NCBI GenBank assembly: GCA_019055375.1
Contig: JAHQIW010005386.1
Location: forward strand, 248,001 to 312,000
Origin: Parelaphostrongylus tenuis
Taxonomy: Eukaryota > Nematoda > Chromadorea > Rhabditida > Metastrongylidae
Length of the DNA: 64,000 bases
Direction: 5' to 3'
Of the stretch, positions 12,709 through 22,812 are shown piece after piece. The notes beneath the pieces are model-generated. The model was given only the letters and a program-made list of their open reading frames with translations, was not told where the DNA came from and searched no databases. Position 1 is the stretch's first letter. Each line of letters begins with the position of its first letter. The position numbers were made by a program, and so were the translations under genes.

Positions 12709-14307
12709 AAATGTCTATCGAATCGGCATCATCGGCTATTCACTACTATCACTACTATGTTTCTAGACATGTGGCACATGCTGGTTGGAACGGAGGTGTG
12801 ATCTTTGAGGAACACCTTCTGGATGAGCACAGCACTGTGCCCGCAATTATTGACGCCGTTAATAGAAGTGACCTAAACGTAAGTTCATTTATTTCTAGTA
12901 AGATAGAACACGTTAGAAGCAGTGCTACTTAGTTTATTGGTAGAAGGCGACTTCTCACTCGTAAAAGAAAAGCTTATTCTTCACGTTGATCATCAAATGA
13001 TCAGATTAATAAAGCGTGTAAATGTCGTTAAAGAGTCGCTTGTGCAATGCAGGTGGTGAGCATCATAGTTTCGTCATGAGATCTCGTCCTCTTTTTGTTC
13101 TTAGGGAGAAAAAACTTCGGGTAGAAATCGATCTCGAACGAGATATACGTTTATTTCAAGATGCGATTTTGGATGGGTAATGTCGAATTTCTCAACGTTT
13201 GAAACCACTTTTCTTGATCAATGAACGCTTAACTTTACCTTGCTTCACAGTATCCACAAAAAGCACATAACAACGGTGAAGCTATCTATAACGAAAGTTA
13301 AGCTCATACTAAATATCACTTTGATTCTGTAATACGTATTGTGGCGCCACGGCCGAGTGGTTGTGATACTCGTCGCGGCGCGCATGGAGCCAAGCTTCAC
13401 CTCCCACCACTCTCCGGCAGTCAACGACAACGTCCTATGGAATGCCACAGCAATCCTCGAGATTGCAAGGAGACTTGCTCAACCACTGTTCTACGCCGTC
13501 CAAAAAGAAGACCAAAAACGAATGCTAGAATTGCTGGGATTCGCCCAGTGAAAAAACTGTGATGACGGACCAAGTTAAGTAATAAAAGTTTATGTAATAA
13601 CGATTAATGCAGTTGTTGTCGATCTCAAGCGAATGTGACTAACTTGACATCTGAGATTTCTTTCTTCGCACTTCAAGAAGAAACACCTCAACGTTCTTCA
13701 CCTCAGCCAGATTTTCTTCTTTTGATCTTTTTCTATGAGTGTTGACGGTGTGAGATATTTATTTTTTCAGGCAGTATATAATGTTGTAAGCGGCGAGAAT
13801 GGAACTGACACTAGTCATGCTGTCGAAGTAGTATTGGCCGGATCACTGATGCAGACTAAGGACCCGCTCTATCCAAACCGCAAAAGAAATCGGCTAAAAT
13901 GCCACCGAAACAAATACTACCACCTTCAAACAGCTATTAAGAAACTACGTTATTTCTGCTCAACACTTTTGCGACGAGACCTAATCTTATGCGACGTGCC
14001 TATGAGACGAGCCTCAGTGATTTGGCCGATTTGTTATGGCTTTCATAAAGATCACACAGGCAGCAAATTCTTGCAATTTGAGACCTGTGCCCGTTATACA
14101 CTTAGATTTTTCTCTGCCCTTGAAGAGAGGAATTCTGTACTTTTATTGCCTTATGTATGCTCCAGTTCTTCTATACACTTTTCCATGTTTTGGCAGATAT
14201 ACAACTCTTGTGTGTGTGTGGAAAAACACCCATTCACTATCGATTTTTTGCTGTCAGCATTTATGAATTTGTGTGTTGCAAGCAAAACCCCAATGTTAAC
14301 CTTTTGA
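12709..14307 (+). CDS. Possible exons of an unrecognised gene
   Basis: Three pieces look exon-like. 12709-12880 opens after an ACAG acceptor, encodes WNGGVIFEEHLLDEHSTVP and ends at a GTAAGT donor. A second near 13111-13170 encodes KKLRVEIDLERDIRLFQDA; the same frame hits a TAA, then continues as SQRLKPLFLINERLTLP to about 13250. A third begins after TTTTTTCAG at 13772 (YNVVSGENGTDTSHAVEVVL) and stays open to 14307. I could not assign a family. The S2 SINE at 13338-13562 would sit in an intron. The pieces may be parts of one decaying gene, or unrelated open frames. Confidence 0.3.
13338..13562 (+). mobile_element. tRNA-derived SINE-like element, family S2
   Basis: The head carries CACGGCCGAGTGGTTGTGA, which matches the A box of a Leu/Ser-type tRNA. 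A weak B-box remnant follows (GAGCCAAGCTTCACC). The body shares order and sequence with copies at 18565-18787, 38767-39004 and 49258-49468, including TCCGGCAGTCAACGACAACG and a 3' end at CAGTGAAAAAACTGTGATG. The anonymous open frames across this interval are shadows of the repeat. Confidence 0.7.
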
Positions 14308-14756
14308 TTCTGATGTCCTCTCATTTCGTAAAATGTCGAGAACTCACAATTGAACGTCAGTAAACAACGAATTGATTGCTAAAAATGATGTTGCATACTG
14401 CATGGGGATATCATTCATATGGGCAGAGTCGTTTTAATGTCTTCCTTGTATCTGCACTCTTAAGATCGTACGCATCCTCTGACAATAGTCTCTCACCGGA
14501 AATAAGAGTTTGAGAGGAAATTATCAGTGAACACCTTTTCATAGACGATGCTAGTCACAAAATCTTCGTTCGCCACCGATCAGTTATAACGAGTTCAGGA
14601 GAACCAATCTATGTTCTGGAAGAAAGCACAGGTAAGAAACGATGGGTTCCGTACCGGTTATTCCGGCAGCCTGAGTGAGGCAACTATAGAGGTAACTCGT
14701 TGCGACAGTGCTGAACAACAGGCAAAGAAAATCAGCATCGTCATATTAGGAAAAAA
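14308..14756. other. Intergenic, nothing recognised
   Basis: An open frame at 14611-14835 runs into the neighbouring repeat and has no domain. No other feature seen. Confidence 0.35.
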
Positions 14757-15640
14757 ATTAAGTTTTCGATCTTTTGAGATTAAGAGAGGAAAAATGAAAA
14801 ACCGATCTCATCCGCTGGAAAAGAGTTTTCCGTAGGAGTGTTAGACATCGTCGCTTTTTGTAAACATCCCCTTATAACGCTGTAGCATCCAGATCAAAAA
14901 TCATATTTCACATTCGCCTTTCGCCTTCATTTTCATCACGCGTGTGACTCGATGGAAGCCGTACAGCATATCATTGTGTAGACCAATTTTCGTAGTGTCT
15001 TAATCAATCATCTTATCTGGAGTTTTTCTGAAGGTGAAGTAAAAATTCCCAATCGAATAACAATCTTTCAATCTTTCCGCATCGCTCCGCCTCTACCACG
15101 TTCCTTGCTACGGCACTCGCCTTGTCAAATAGCCGGTAAACAACGTTGCTAAAAATGTAAAACTCGATCTTATTTTCCCCGCTAAACCATTCCCAGAAGA
15201 TAAGCACATCTCTAGAATTAGGTAACATTACACTATCAGATAATCATTAATAGTCTAAACAAAGAGCTCTGCCCGGCGAGGTTTAAAGCGCAAATCTAAA
15301 GATCACAGGAGGTCGAAAGAGCAAAAAAAGTTCTCAGACAGCAAACAAATTTTTTAGTTCTTTGAAATTTGTGCTAAATTTTGATTACTACACTGAAATA
15401 GTTTTTTCCAGCGAAATATAAGCGAGATAAGAAAAAAAAACACCAGTTGTTTTTAATGGAAGATGGTTTTATCTTGAGTGTTACAGCGTTGAAAAGGGGG
15501 TTTTCAAAAAATTAGCGACGTGGTGCTGTAGTCTCAAATCTCAGCTTTAGAATGACTACTAACATTCCTATGAAAAGTTCCTCTCCAGCGAATGAAATTG
15601 GTTTTTTATTTGTTCCCTCCTAATCACAAAGGACCGCGTT
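14757..15640. mobile_element. MITE-like element with long terminal inverted repeats, family D
   Basis: The left end contains AAAAACCGATCTCATCCGCT then TAGGAGTGTTAG. The right end contains the inverted equivalents, CTAACATTCCTATGAAAAG then CCAGCGAATGAAATTGG. The same end pair bounds elements at 50940-51470 and 61575-62205. No transposase frame lies inside, so this looks non-autonomous. Confidence 0.55.
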
Positions 15641-16629
15641 TTCTTTCCTGTGCACCAGATAAACTATTACATCAAAAATCGCTTGCTTCATTACTTTTCT
15701 TCAGAGTCTAAGCCAACCCTTCAGGTTTATTACGAGAAGAAAAAGTGTTACAGAGAATAGAAAGCTCAAAAAAAACAACTTAATATGAAAATAACGGTTC
15801 TCTTTTGCCCTGGAAAAAATTTTCTTTTGTTTTTGTTATGGTGAAGGGGTTTTCGGTGCTTCTCCATTACGTCATTAGTACGTTGCCTCGGAAGGCTTTC
15901 ATCTTGTATAAAGTAAATAATCCTCACGTGAGGGTTTTTTAAATTTTCATCTTTTATGCAGTGATAGAAATGACATGAATAAAGCACATATTTATGGAGA
16001 TGAGAGATTTCTGCATGCGTGAAACTCCACGTCTTTATACGTCTTTTCAACATATATACTGATGCTTGAAAGAAAATGTTCTTGCCACTAATGCAAAACA
16101 CCTTTACTATCCCAACCTTCTGGATTTCTGCAATAGCATGAGTATGGTGGAATCAGCATTATCTATATACTTATTCACCTTTCACGAGCAGTATTTTGAC
16201 CACAAATTCAAACTCGATAAAATCATATTAATTGAATAGTGAATTTTTGCTCATTTTCGGACACCTTATCGCTGCGTCTTTATCGTTCATTTTCATCGCA
16301 GTAAATGTGCAGACTTTAATTGAATTTGTCTTAAACACTATTAAAAAACTGGAAAAGGTGAAATGAGACATAAAATTAGGCGTTCAACGTGGACGATCGT
16401 ATGATATATCTATGAACAAAAAGAATGACCACAGCGTTTGGTGCTGTCTAAGCCGATAATGATGAACTTTACTTAGGATTCGACTTTATTGACTACTACG
16501 GTTGGAAAGAAAGCTGTGGAACACTTTATTGACCATGAGATAGCTCCCATGCATATCATGTGAACATTACAGCTTCTTAATGGTATTTTCCCTTTGAAGA
16601 CCTAGATATTATTCGACTTTATTTTCACT
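15641..16629. other. Gene-free AT-rich stretch
   Basis: Anonymous open frame 15766-16101 (minus) shows no domain or splice context. Nothing else supported. Confidence 0.35.
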
Positions 16630-17225
16630 TTGTTACAACCTCCGCCATGTCGAACGACATAGTCGAAGTTCGTGTTTTACTGCATCAAATGTAGAAAGGG
16701 TCTTTCACAGTGAGCTACTGCCGATGAAATCAACGAAGTTGAAGGGGAAGGCACCACAAGGAAAACCGCTGCTGGACGCTGGTTACACCGTTTTAATGCC
16801 GGAGATCTTTAGCTCAAGGAGGAGTGCGCGACTTTGGTCAACCTAAAACGCGTTTTTGGTGTAGCACGACAATGCCAGACCGCACAGTGCCAAAAGAGCA
16901 AAAACATGTTTGATGATTAGGACGGAGTCAAGGTTCTGTAGCATCCCGCCTACAGTCCAGATTGCGTTCCATCCAACTTTGGTTTCAGTTACCATCAATA
17001 GAACACCGATTTGAATCGTTCGATGCAGTTGAAGAAACATCTCAAGAGTTCTTTAATCAGAAGGCGAATGAATGCGACTTCGACCAGATTCGGAAATTGG
17101 TGGACCGATGACGAAAGTCGTAGAAAACGATGGCGTCTACTCTGAAGAATAGCCATTATTGTTTTGTTTGGAATTCATACATTAATTTTTCAACTTTTAC
17201 AAGTGTCCCAGAACTTCCTGTGCAA
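16630..17225 (+). pseudogene. Mariner transposase pseudogene (M2)
   Basis: An ATG at about 16648 opens MSNDIVEVRVLLHQM then meets a stop. A shifted frame gives NEVEGEG, then RWLHRFNAGDL, the mariner GEGTxxxRTVxRWFxRFxxGD block. After a large internal deletion a third frame gives HPAYSPDCVPSNFGF, matching the family HPPYSPDLAPSDYHLF around the third catalytic Asp, and HRFESFDAVEE followed by FFNQKANECDF near the C-terminus. The end CCCAGAACTTCCTGTGCAAT could be the 3' terminal repeat. It is a different mariner lineage from M1 and M3. Confidence 0.78.
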
Positions 17226-18564
17226 TCTAATATTATAAGTGATTCGTTAAATGCTTTTGCTTATACAATGACTTCAAGTTGTCTATCAATGTGAAATAGC
17301 CATTGTTTTTACTCCTCCAAAGTTATTTGACACTTTGCTGACTTAAATAATAGAATTAGTAGATATATTTATGATTATCGACAATCTACGTACACCTATC
17401 TCACCATTAATTAACGAATAATGCTCAAAAGGGACCAATTCAAGTGGGTCTCTTTTTTCAAACTTGGCCAGGATTGCCTTCCAATTCTCAGGCTTCACGT
17501 GCCTGCACTTGGATCATTATCAATTATGTGGGCTTTTATCATTCCAGACGATTGTTTTTCCATCACTACGATGCGCTAATTTTCATACAAATATCTGAGC
17601 GATAATGAATTATGACTGAAAATGACTGCAACAATGACAATGACTTATCAAAATTGAAGCTCACAAAAATATCCGAATTGGCTCTGTTCCATCGTGTTTG
17701 GTTGGTTAACAGCTGGACTAGTCGCTAAAAAGTGACCGTTCTGAATGAACACTAATAGCAAGACATTCGAGACATAGCAATGCTCGTACATAACGTTAGG
17801 CTAACTTATGTGGTGAAAAAACCGAAGCAGTCTCTTAGCATGGAAAGTTCAAGATTTGAAGACAAACCACACCACTGAGTCAATGTTGAACTTTTCAAAG
17901 GAGAAGATTGATCATAAGATCGTGATGAGAGCCTAACACCGTTGTGATCACATCTATAGCAAGACGTTTGAAGAGAAGAAAACGGTTAGAAGAGGCATCG
18001 AAACAAGAATTTTTCGCAAAGGAAAAGAGTTTGAGTGTTAAACCACATGTAAAGGAAAATATTGAAAGTAGAAACATTTGGGATCGTTCAATTCCTAAAA
18101 AATGCGTCACGCATTGGACTTCATCAAACATCGTAGCCGTGATTAATAGAATGTTTTGCCAGAAAAATGACTTCTGGTAGTACATATCAAGTCAGTGTTG
18201 CTATCCTCCTTGACAAGTCTGGCACGCATCTTCGATTTCGGAGTGACTGAAGACTTAGCGGAATGAGAGCAAAATAGAACAAACGACTGATCCATAGTGT
18301 ATCGCAAGGCTTCTCTAATCACTGCGCACAGTTTATCATGATTGAGCTAAATGAAAAATAGGATATGTCAAATTCATGGCAACACGTATAAAATAATACG
18401 CCATACATACATTGCTATGGAATTGGCTGATGAGCAATTGTGCAGATTATAAAAGTGAGCCTTGCCCACCAATCGGAATACTTCTCAATAATTTGATCCT
18501 GATCATAAATGTTTTCTTTCTCTCACTTTTACTTTTAGCATTTTATTTGATCCTTCATCACAGT
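17226..18564. other. Gene-free stretch
   Basis: Open frames on both strands at 17895-18185 overlap each other and show no domain. No repeat from the named families was seen. Confidence 0.35.
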
Positions 18565-18787
18565 GCTTTTTTTCACTGTGCGCATCCCAGAACTTCTAGT
18601 ATCCAACTCGTTTTTCGTCTTCTTCTTGAACTGCATAGAATACTGATTAAGCAAGTCTCCTTGCAATTTCGAGAATAGCCTTGCTGTGGCGTTCCATAGG
18701 ACGTTGTTGCTGACCGCCGGAGAGACGTGGGGGTGGAGCTCAGCTCCACGCGCGCCGTGACCAGCCTCACAACATGTCCGGCCACGG
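18565..18787 (-). mobile_element. tRNA-derived SINE-like element, family S2
   Basis: Read on the minus strand it starts with a GTGGCCG-type A-box remnant, then the TCCGGCGGTCAGCAACAACG-like body block and the CACTGTGATGAAGGATC 3' end shared with the other S2 copies. Confidence 0.65.
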
Positions 18788-19281
18788 CACCTTTTCTTTC
18801 TCTCTGCCTCTGAAATCCGTTGATTGTACATTTCAGTGTGCTTCAGCTTTCTTCGAAATGGAATCCATGTGTTTTGGACCTGCTTCGATCCTTGGTGACT
18901 CATGGATCTGTGCCTACTTCAACATACAGGACATTGATCAAAGCTGTATCGGTTTCGCCAAGGCAAAGCATTCAGAGCTTTGAAACTATTGGACTTTTCT
19001 CCATGACATATATGCTAATGAGCGTGTGCTGTGTGTTCTCAGTAAATAACTGGAGTCTGTGACTGCATATAATTCTTGCATATGAACATTTGCTTGACAT
19101 ATCCTCTTCGGTGATGTTCACTAACCTTCATAAGGAAAATTAGACTAAGCTCTCGCCGTTCTTGAAACCTTTGATGAACGAGGCCATGCAACAGTGTTCA
19201 CTCTCTAGCTTTGGTTGAGGTGATTGAATACATATCTAGCACTACAATTGATCCGTGGTGGCCTGCCCAACCTTCATTGCA

Positions 19282-19363
19282 GGCGAGATGGCCGAGCGGT
19301 CTAAGGCGCTGGTTTAAGGCACCAGTCCCTTCGGGGGCGTGGGTTCGAATCCCACTCTCGTCA
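19282..19363 (+). tRNA. tRNA-Leu (anticodon AAG)
   Basis: A complete type II tRNA of 82 nt. The 7-bp acceptor stem pairs GGCGAGA with TCTCGTC (one G-T), and the discriminator is A. The D arm has TGGCCGAGCGGTCTAAGGC, the leucine-type A box. The anticodon arm is CTGGT-TTAAGGC-ACCAG, placing AAG at positions 34-36, so it reads CUU/CUC. The long variable arm TCCCTTCGGGGGC and T arm GTGGG-TTCGAAT-CCCAC with a perfect B box follow. A T-run (CTCTTTTT) immediately after is a pol III terminator. There is no intron. All stems pair, so it is likely functional. Confidence 0.97.
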
Positions 19364-19795
19364 CTCTTTTTGCAACATGACAAATTCAACTGTAACTGAA
19401 ATGAACGGACTAGAATTAACAAGCAGCACATATTTTCGACTAGAAGTGACAAAGGGACCTTTAGAAAAGCGCATCTTCGATGTATCAATTCTCTACATCT
19501 ACAAAAAAATAAACGGTGGGTCAGGATATCTTAGGAAAGAAAATTCGATTAATCTTGAAACGAGTAATCTATACTTTCCGGGAAAAGCTTATACGACTGA
19601 GCAAGCACGAACTTGGTAGAAAGATATTCAGACATTGCGGTGGAGGTTTGTAGCCGATGCAACAAATGTGGTTAACGATCAGTGGTTTTAATACTTGATC
19701 TCTGGATTGTTTCGGCTATGATCCAATCGATGTCCAAATGTGGTTGGACTTCTTATTTCGAGTGCTTCATCAAGACCCAGCTTCATTATATCTCA
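19364..19795. other. Intergenic 3' of the tRNA
   Basis: Starts with the T-rich pol III terminator. An open frame 19377-19619 has no recognisable domain. Confidence 0.4.
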
Positions 19796-20240
19796 CAATT
19801 ATTATTTGAGCCAGCATGTTATGTGGTCTGTTAATGAGCTCTTGTAATAGTCTCTAACCAATCCTAACAGACCACATGACATGTTGGCTCAAATAATAAT
19901 TATGAGCTATATTGAAACTTGAGCGTGGTCTTAAGAAAACACTCGAAACAAACAGTATAATATTTCAAAAATACCAGCTAAGAGCAATCGATTGTCAAAC
20001 ATTGCCGATCTAGTACTTTATTTCACTTTACGGCGCGTGTAAATCGTTCGTCGTCGCCTACCCTTAAAAGGGGACTGGAGCACCTGGTTCTGCCGGACTG
20101 ACGAGGCTGCTCAAGCGCCGAAACACGTGTATTGGGCTGTACGAGAGCCCCATTAACATACCACATGACGTGTTGGCTCAGATAATATTTATGAGTTTTA
20201 TTCGAATTTGAGCTTAGTCTGAAGAAAATACTCGAAACAA
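19796..20240 (+). repeat. Family A ribozyme-bearing repeat with an inverted fragment
   Basis: A plus-strand unit starts near 19866 (CAGACCACATGACATGTTGG) and the same block recurs near 20156, a 289-bp period, with an intact-core hammerhead at 20091-20137 between them. At 19796-19850 a short fragment of the unit lies in the opposite orientation (ATTATTTGAGCCAGCATG), so two family members abut head to head. Confidence 0.75.
20091..20137 (+). ncRNA. Hammerhead ribozyme, family A
   Basis: All core boxes are present: CTGACGA (20098-20104), stem II GGC/GCC closing a 9-nt loop, GAAA (20120-20123) and the palindromic ACACGTGT stem III (20123-20130). The predicted cleavage nucleotide is A20131. Stem I pairs GCCGGA with TTGGGC with one G-G mismatch and one G-T. 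Stem III can form fully only between two molecules or two adjacent copies. Confidence 0.72.
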
Positions 20241-21202
20241 ACGAGATATTTCTGTGCTTCTGACAAACCCCGAAAGAACCTTTGAGTCGAAAAGGTGATC
20301 GCATAGCTCCCGGTCGATAAAAGATGATCATAGTCAAATAAAACAACAAAAACCTACGCAGCCAGTTAGGTGGAAACTACTTTCATGGCCGATGGCAGTC
20401 CTTGAACGCGCCCTAGGGACCACAGGATTCGATAGCGTAGAAACATCGTCATGGCAAGCTCAGATCAAAACTATTTGAACAACTGTAGTTGAGAGGTGTT
20501 TCTCATCAGAACGAACACTTGTTATGGATTTTTTTTGCTGAGCTCAACATTTCCTTGGCAATGAGATGTATTCAGGTCTCATGATTCGTTGATTATGTCT
20601 CTTCAAAGGGATGATCGTAATGTGGTTGAAGTACGGTTCGTATTAGCTTTCCAGTCATTAAGAAAGCTGATCGCATTCATACTATAGTGAACTGAATTCC
20701 CTTCTATAATCTTTGCCACACGGTACCCAACAAGGTATGATATCAAAGATGCAAAAGGAATGCCCAAGAGGAAGATTATTCTGATGCCATCTGGTAAGAG
20801 ATTTTGAGCATTTTATGAGGTCTGTTATACCACTTATATAGTGCAATACCTTACAGTTTTCCGCGCTACAGCCCTGTCACCTGCGACGTGCCTTTCGTTC
20901 GGAAAGTTCCTCAAGGATACACCCTTATGTACAATGCAAAAAAATCTTATTTTCCATTCTGCATTGCGGAGAACTGGTTTTTTTTCAAGATACAAACGCA
21001 GCGTTGGAATCAGCAAACTTAATGCTATCGAATGATTACTAATAGTACAAAGAAAGAGCTTTGTTCGGCAAGAAATATGCTCGTGTGGTACTCAGTATCT
21101 GTCGGCGTGAGTGGGTTCAGTGTCGATACCTACTACCTTTGCTAACCGTTGACGGTTAATTGCTGAAGGATAGATGTGTTCTGGCGTAGAAAGAGTGATG
21201 GC
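20241..21202. other. Gene-free stretch
   Basis: Overlapping anonymous frames on both strands near 20834-21035 show no domain. Nothing else recognised. Confidence 0.35.
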
Positions 21203-21290
21203 AAAACGGGTGTTAATAGTGCAACGGGTTAGAGCATGCGTTCCGTGGTAGAGAGAGATGCGGGTTCGAATCCCGCCTGACGCCAAAGTT
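21203..21290 (+). repeat. tRNA-like (S3-type) head
   Basis: Has a perfect B box and T-arm-like GCGGGTTCGAATCCCGC and an upstream GTTAGAGCATGCG segment similar to an A box, but the acceptor and anticodon stems do not close as a tRNA. It resembles the heads of S3 repeats. Confidence 0.5.
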
Positions 21291-21714
21291 CTGCATATCA
21301 CTCTACATTACTCTTCGACTAATTTGCGCTCACCACTTCAAACAGACGTTTCAGCTCACAGTGCAGTTTGTTAAGGGGAATCAGAACGAATTAAATTATG
21401 CACATCAAATAGATTTAGGTATAGTTATTAGGTAAATTATCAATTAGGTAAATTAGTAAGTACTTAAATATTATTCCAAAAACACGTAGGAGTATTCTTC
21501 TTAATAGTTCATGGGCTTGATCTAACTTCCGTGCTCTCATCTAATGTTTTCTGGGTGCTTGGAAAAGTAATGAGACCACCTTCATCAACTCAGGGTCGAT
21601 GACTACGTGGAAGTATCACTATAAACTTAAAGTTTTCCCGACTACTAACTATATACTTTTTAGATTTACTTCTTTGAGCCAAACACGAGGTGTTACATTA
21701 TTTCTTTATTCAAC

Positions 21715-21750
21715 AGCTGACGTTTCGGCAGTTCGCCTTCTTCGGAGCCT
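21715..21750 (-). ncRNA. Hammerhead-like motif, family B, core mutated
   Basis: On the minus strand: AGGCT, then CCGAAGA where the active core needs CTGANGA, then GGC/GCC stem II, GAAA, ACGT and C before AGC. It keeps stem I (AGGCT with AGCT) and a GUC cleavage triplet, but the core T-to-C change should inactivate it. Confidence 0.5.
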
Positions 21751-22812
21751 GGAAAGGTTAAGTTGTCTGCAATTCAATCAGTCAAACACCTCCATTACTC
21801 CTTTAGAAAAATTCACCAGATCTGGATTTTAATCGCATCAAGCACAAATTTTGTGCTGCTGAATAAGCTGTTGAATAGCGTCAGCTGTTGAATAAAAAAA
21901 TTATATAACACCTCGTGTCTAGCTTGAAGAAGCTAAGGTTTATAGATACACGGTCCAGGAAATTATCTAGTTTTTCTTGCATTTTTAAAACGATTGATGT
22001 TTACTCGTACTATTCAAGACAAATGTTATTATGCTCCTCTGTTGGGATATTACGTCACATATTCTTCCTTAATGATCCAGTGAATAAGACGATGATAACG
22101 GGAAATCTAACGTGGCGTTCTTTTAGAGTGATCGACTGTCAAAATGATGGACATCTCCAGTGATTTTAGAAGGGAAAACGATTCAGAGAGACCGTCCGCT
22201 CTTTGTGATGATCTTCAAATCACGCCATAGCACAGTTTTGTCACTGCTCCGGAGAAAATCATGTTCGGTGAGGAATTTTCCTCTATTTAGATGGAAAACA
22301 GAGACTCTGAGTGTTTGGAGGCGACTGCTCACAGCAGTACTGCGGTTCTCACAAAATGAAACAAATGTCAAATCTTTTTCGGCTCAGCATGGCGTATATG
22401 TCAATTCTATCGGTTCATTACATAAGTGATGTGGACGACTGTACTTATTCAGCGCTCAAACACACACACACAAACACAAGAAAACTTGATTTTGGTAGAA
22501 AATTTAGGGCATCTTCACAAACCGATGAAATGCTATTTAATTCAATCTCCAGCCAACCTAACGTCCATATTGATGTAAAACAGTTATATAATAAATTGAT
22601 AGAATTTTCCTAAACCTTTCAGAGGTCCGGTATGGCACCTCGAGTGCTGGACGTAAGTGTCGGCTTTCTCGAAAAAGTTCATCAGTAACACATGCTATTC
22701 GGATATCGCCCCCTGTACAGAGAATCAACGCCGTATAAAATACACTCTGCGTAAGGTGAAAAGATCATTTAAGGTAGCGGTCAAAATGTGAATCTAAATA
22801 ATGAAGGGAAAA
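21751..22812. other. Gene-free stretch 3' of NAXD
   Basis: Holds the 3' flank of the minus-strand NAXD gene. Anonymous frames at 21915-22613 have no domain. A short CACACACA run lies near 22460. Confidence 0.35.

Noticed and set aside
18535..18983. 122-codon minus-strand frame and plus-strand frames
   Set aside because: The interval is an S2 SINE copy; the same translated stretches recur wherever S2 occurs.
19198..19488. Open frames on both strands across 19.2-19.5 kb
   Set aside because: They are translations through the tRNA-Leu gene and its flanks; the well-formed cloverleaf explains the sequence.
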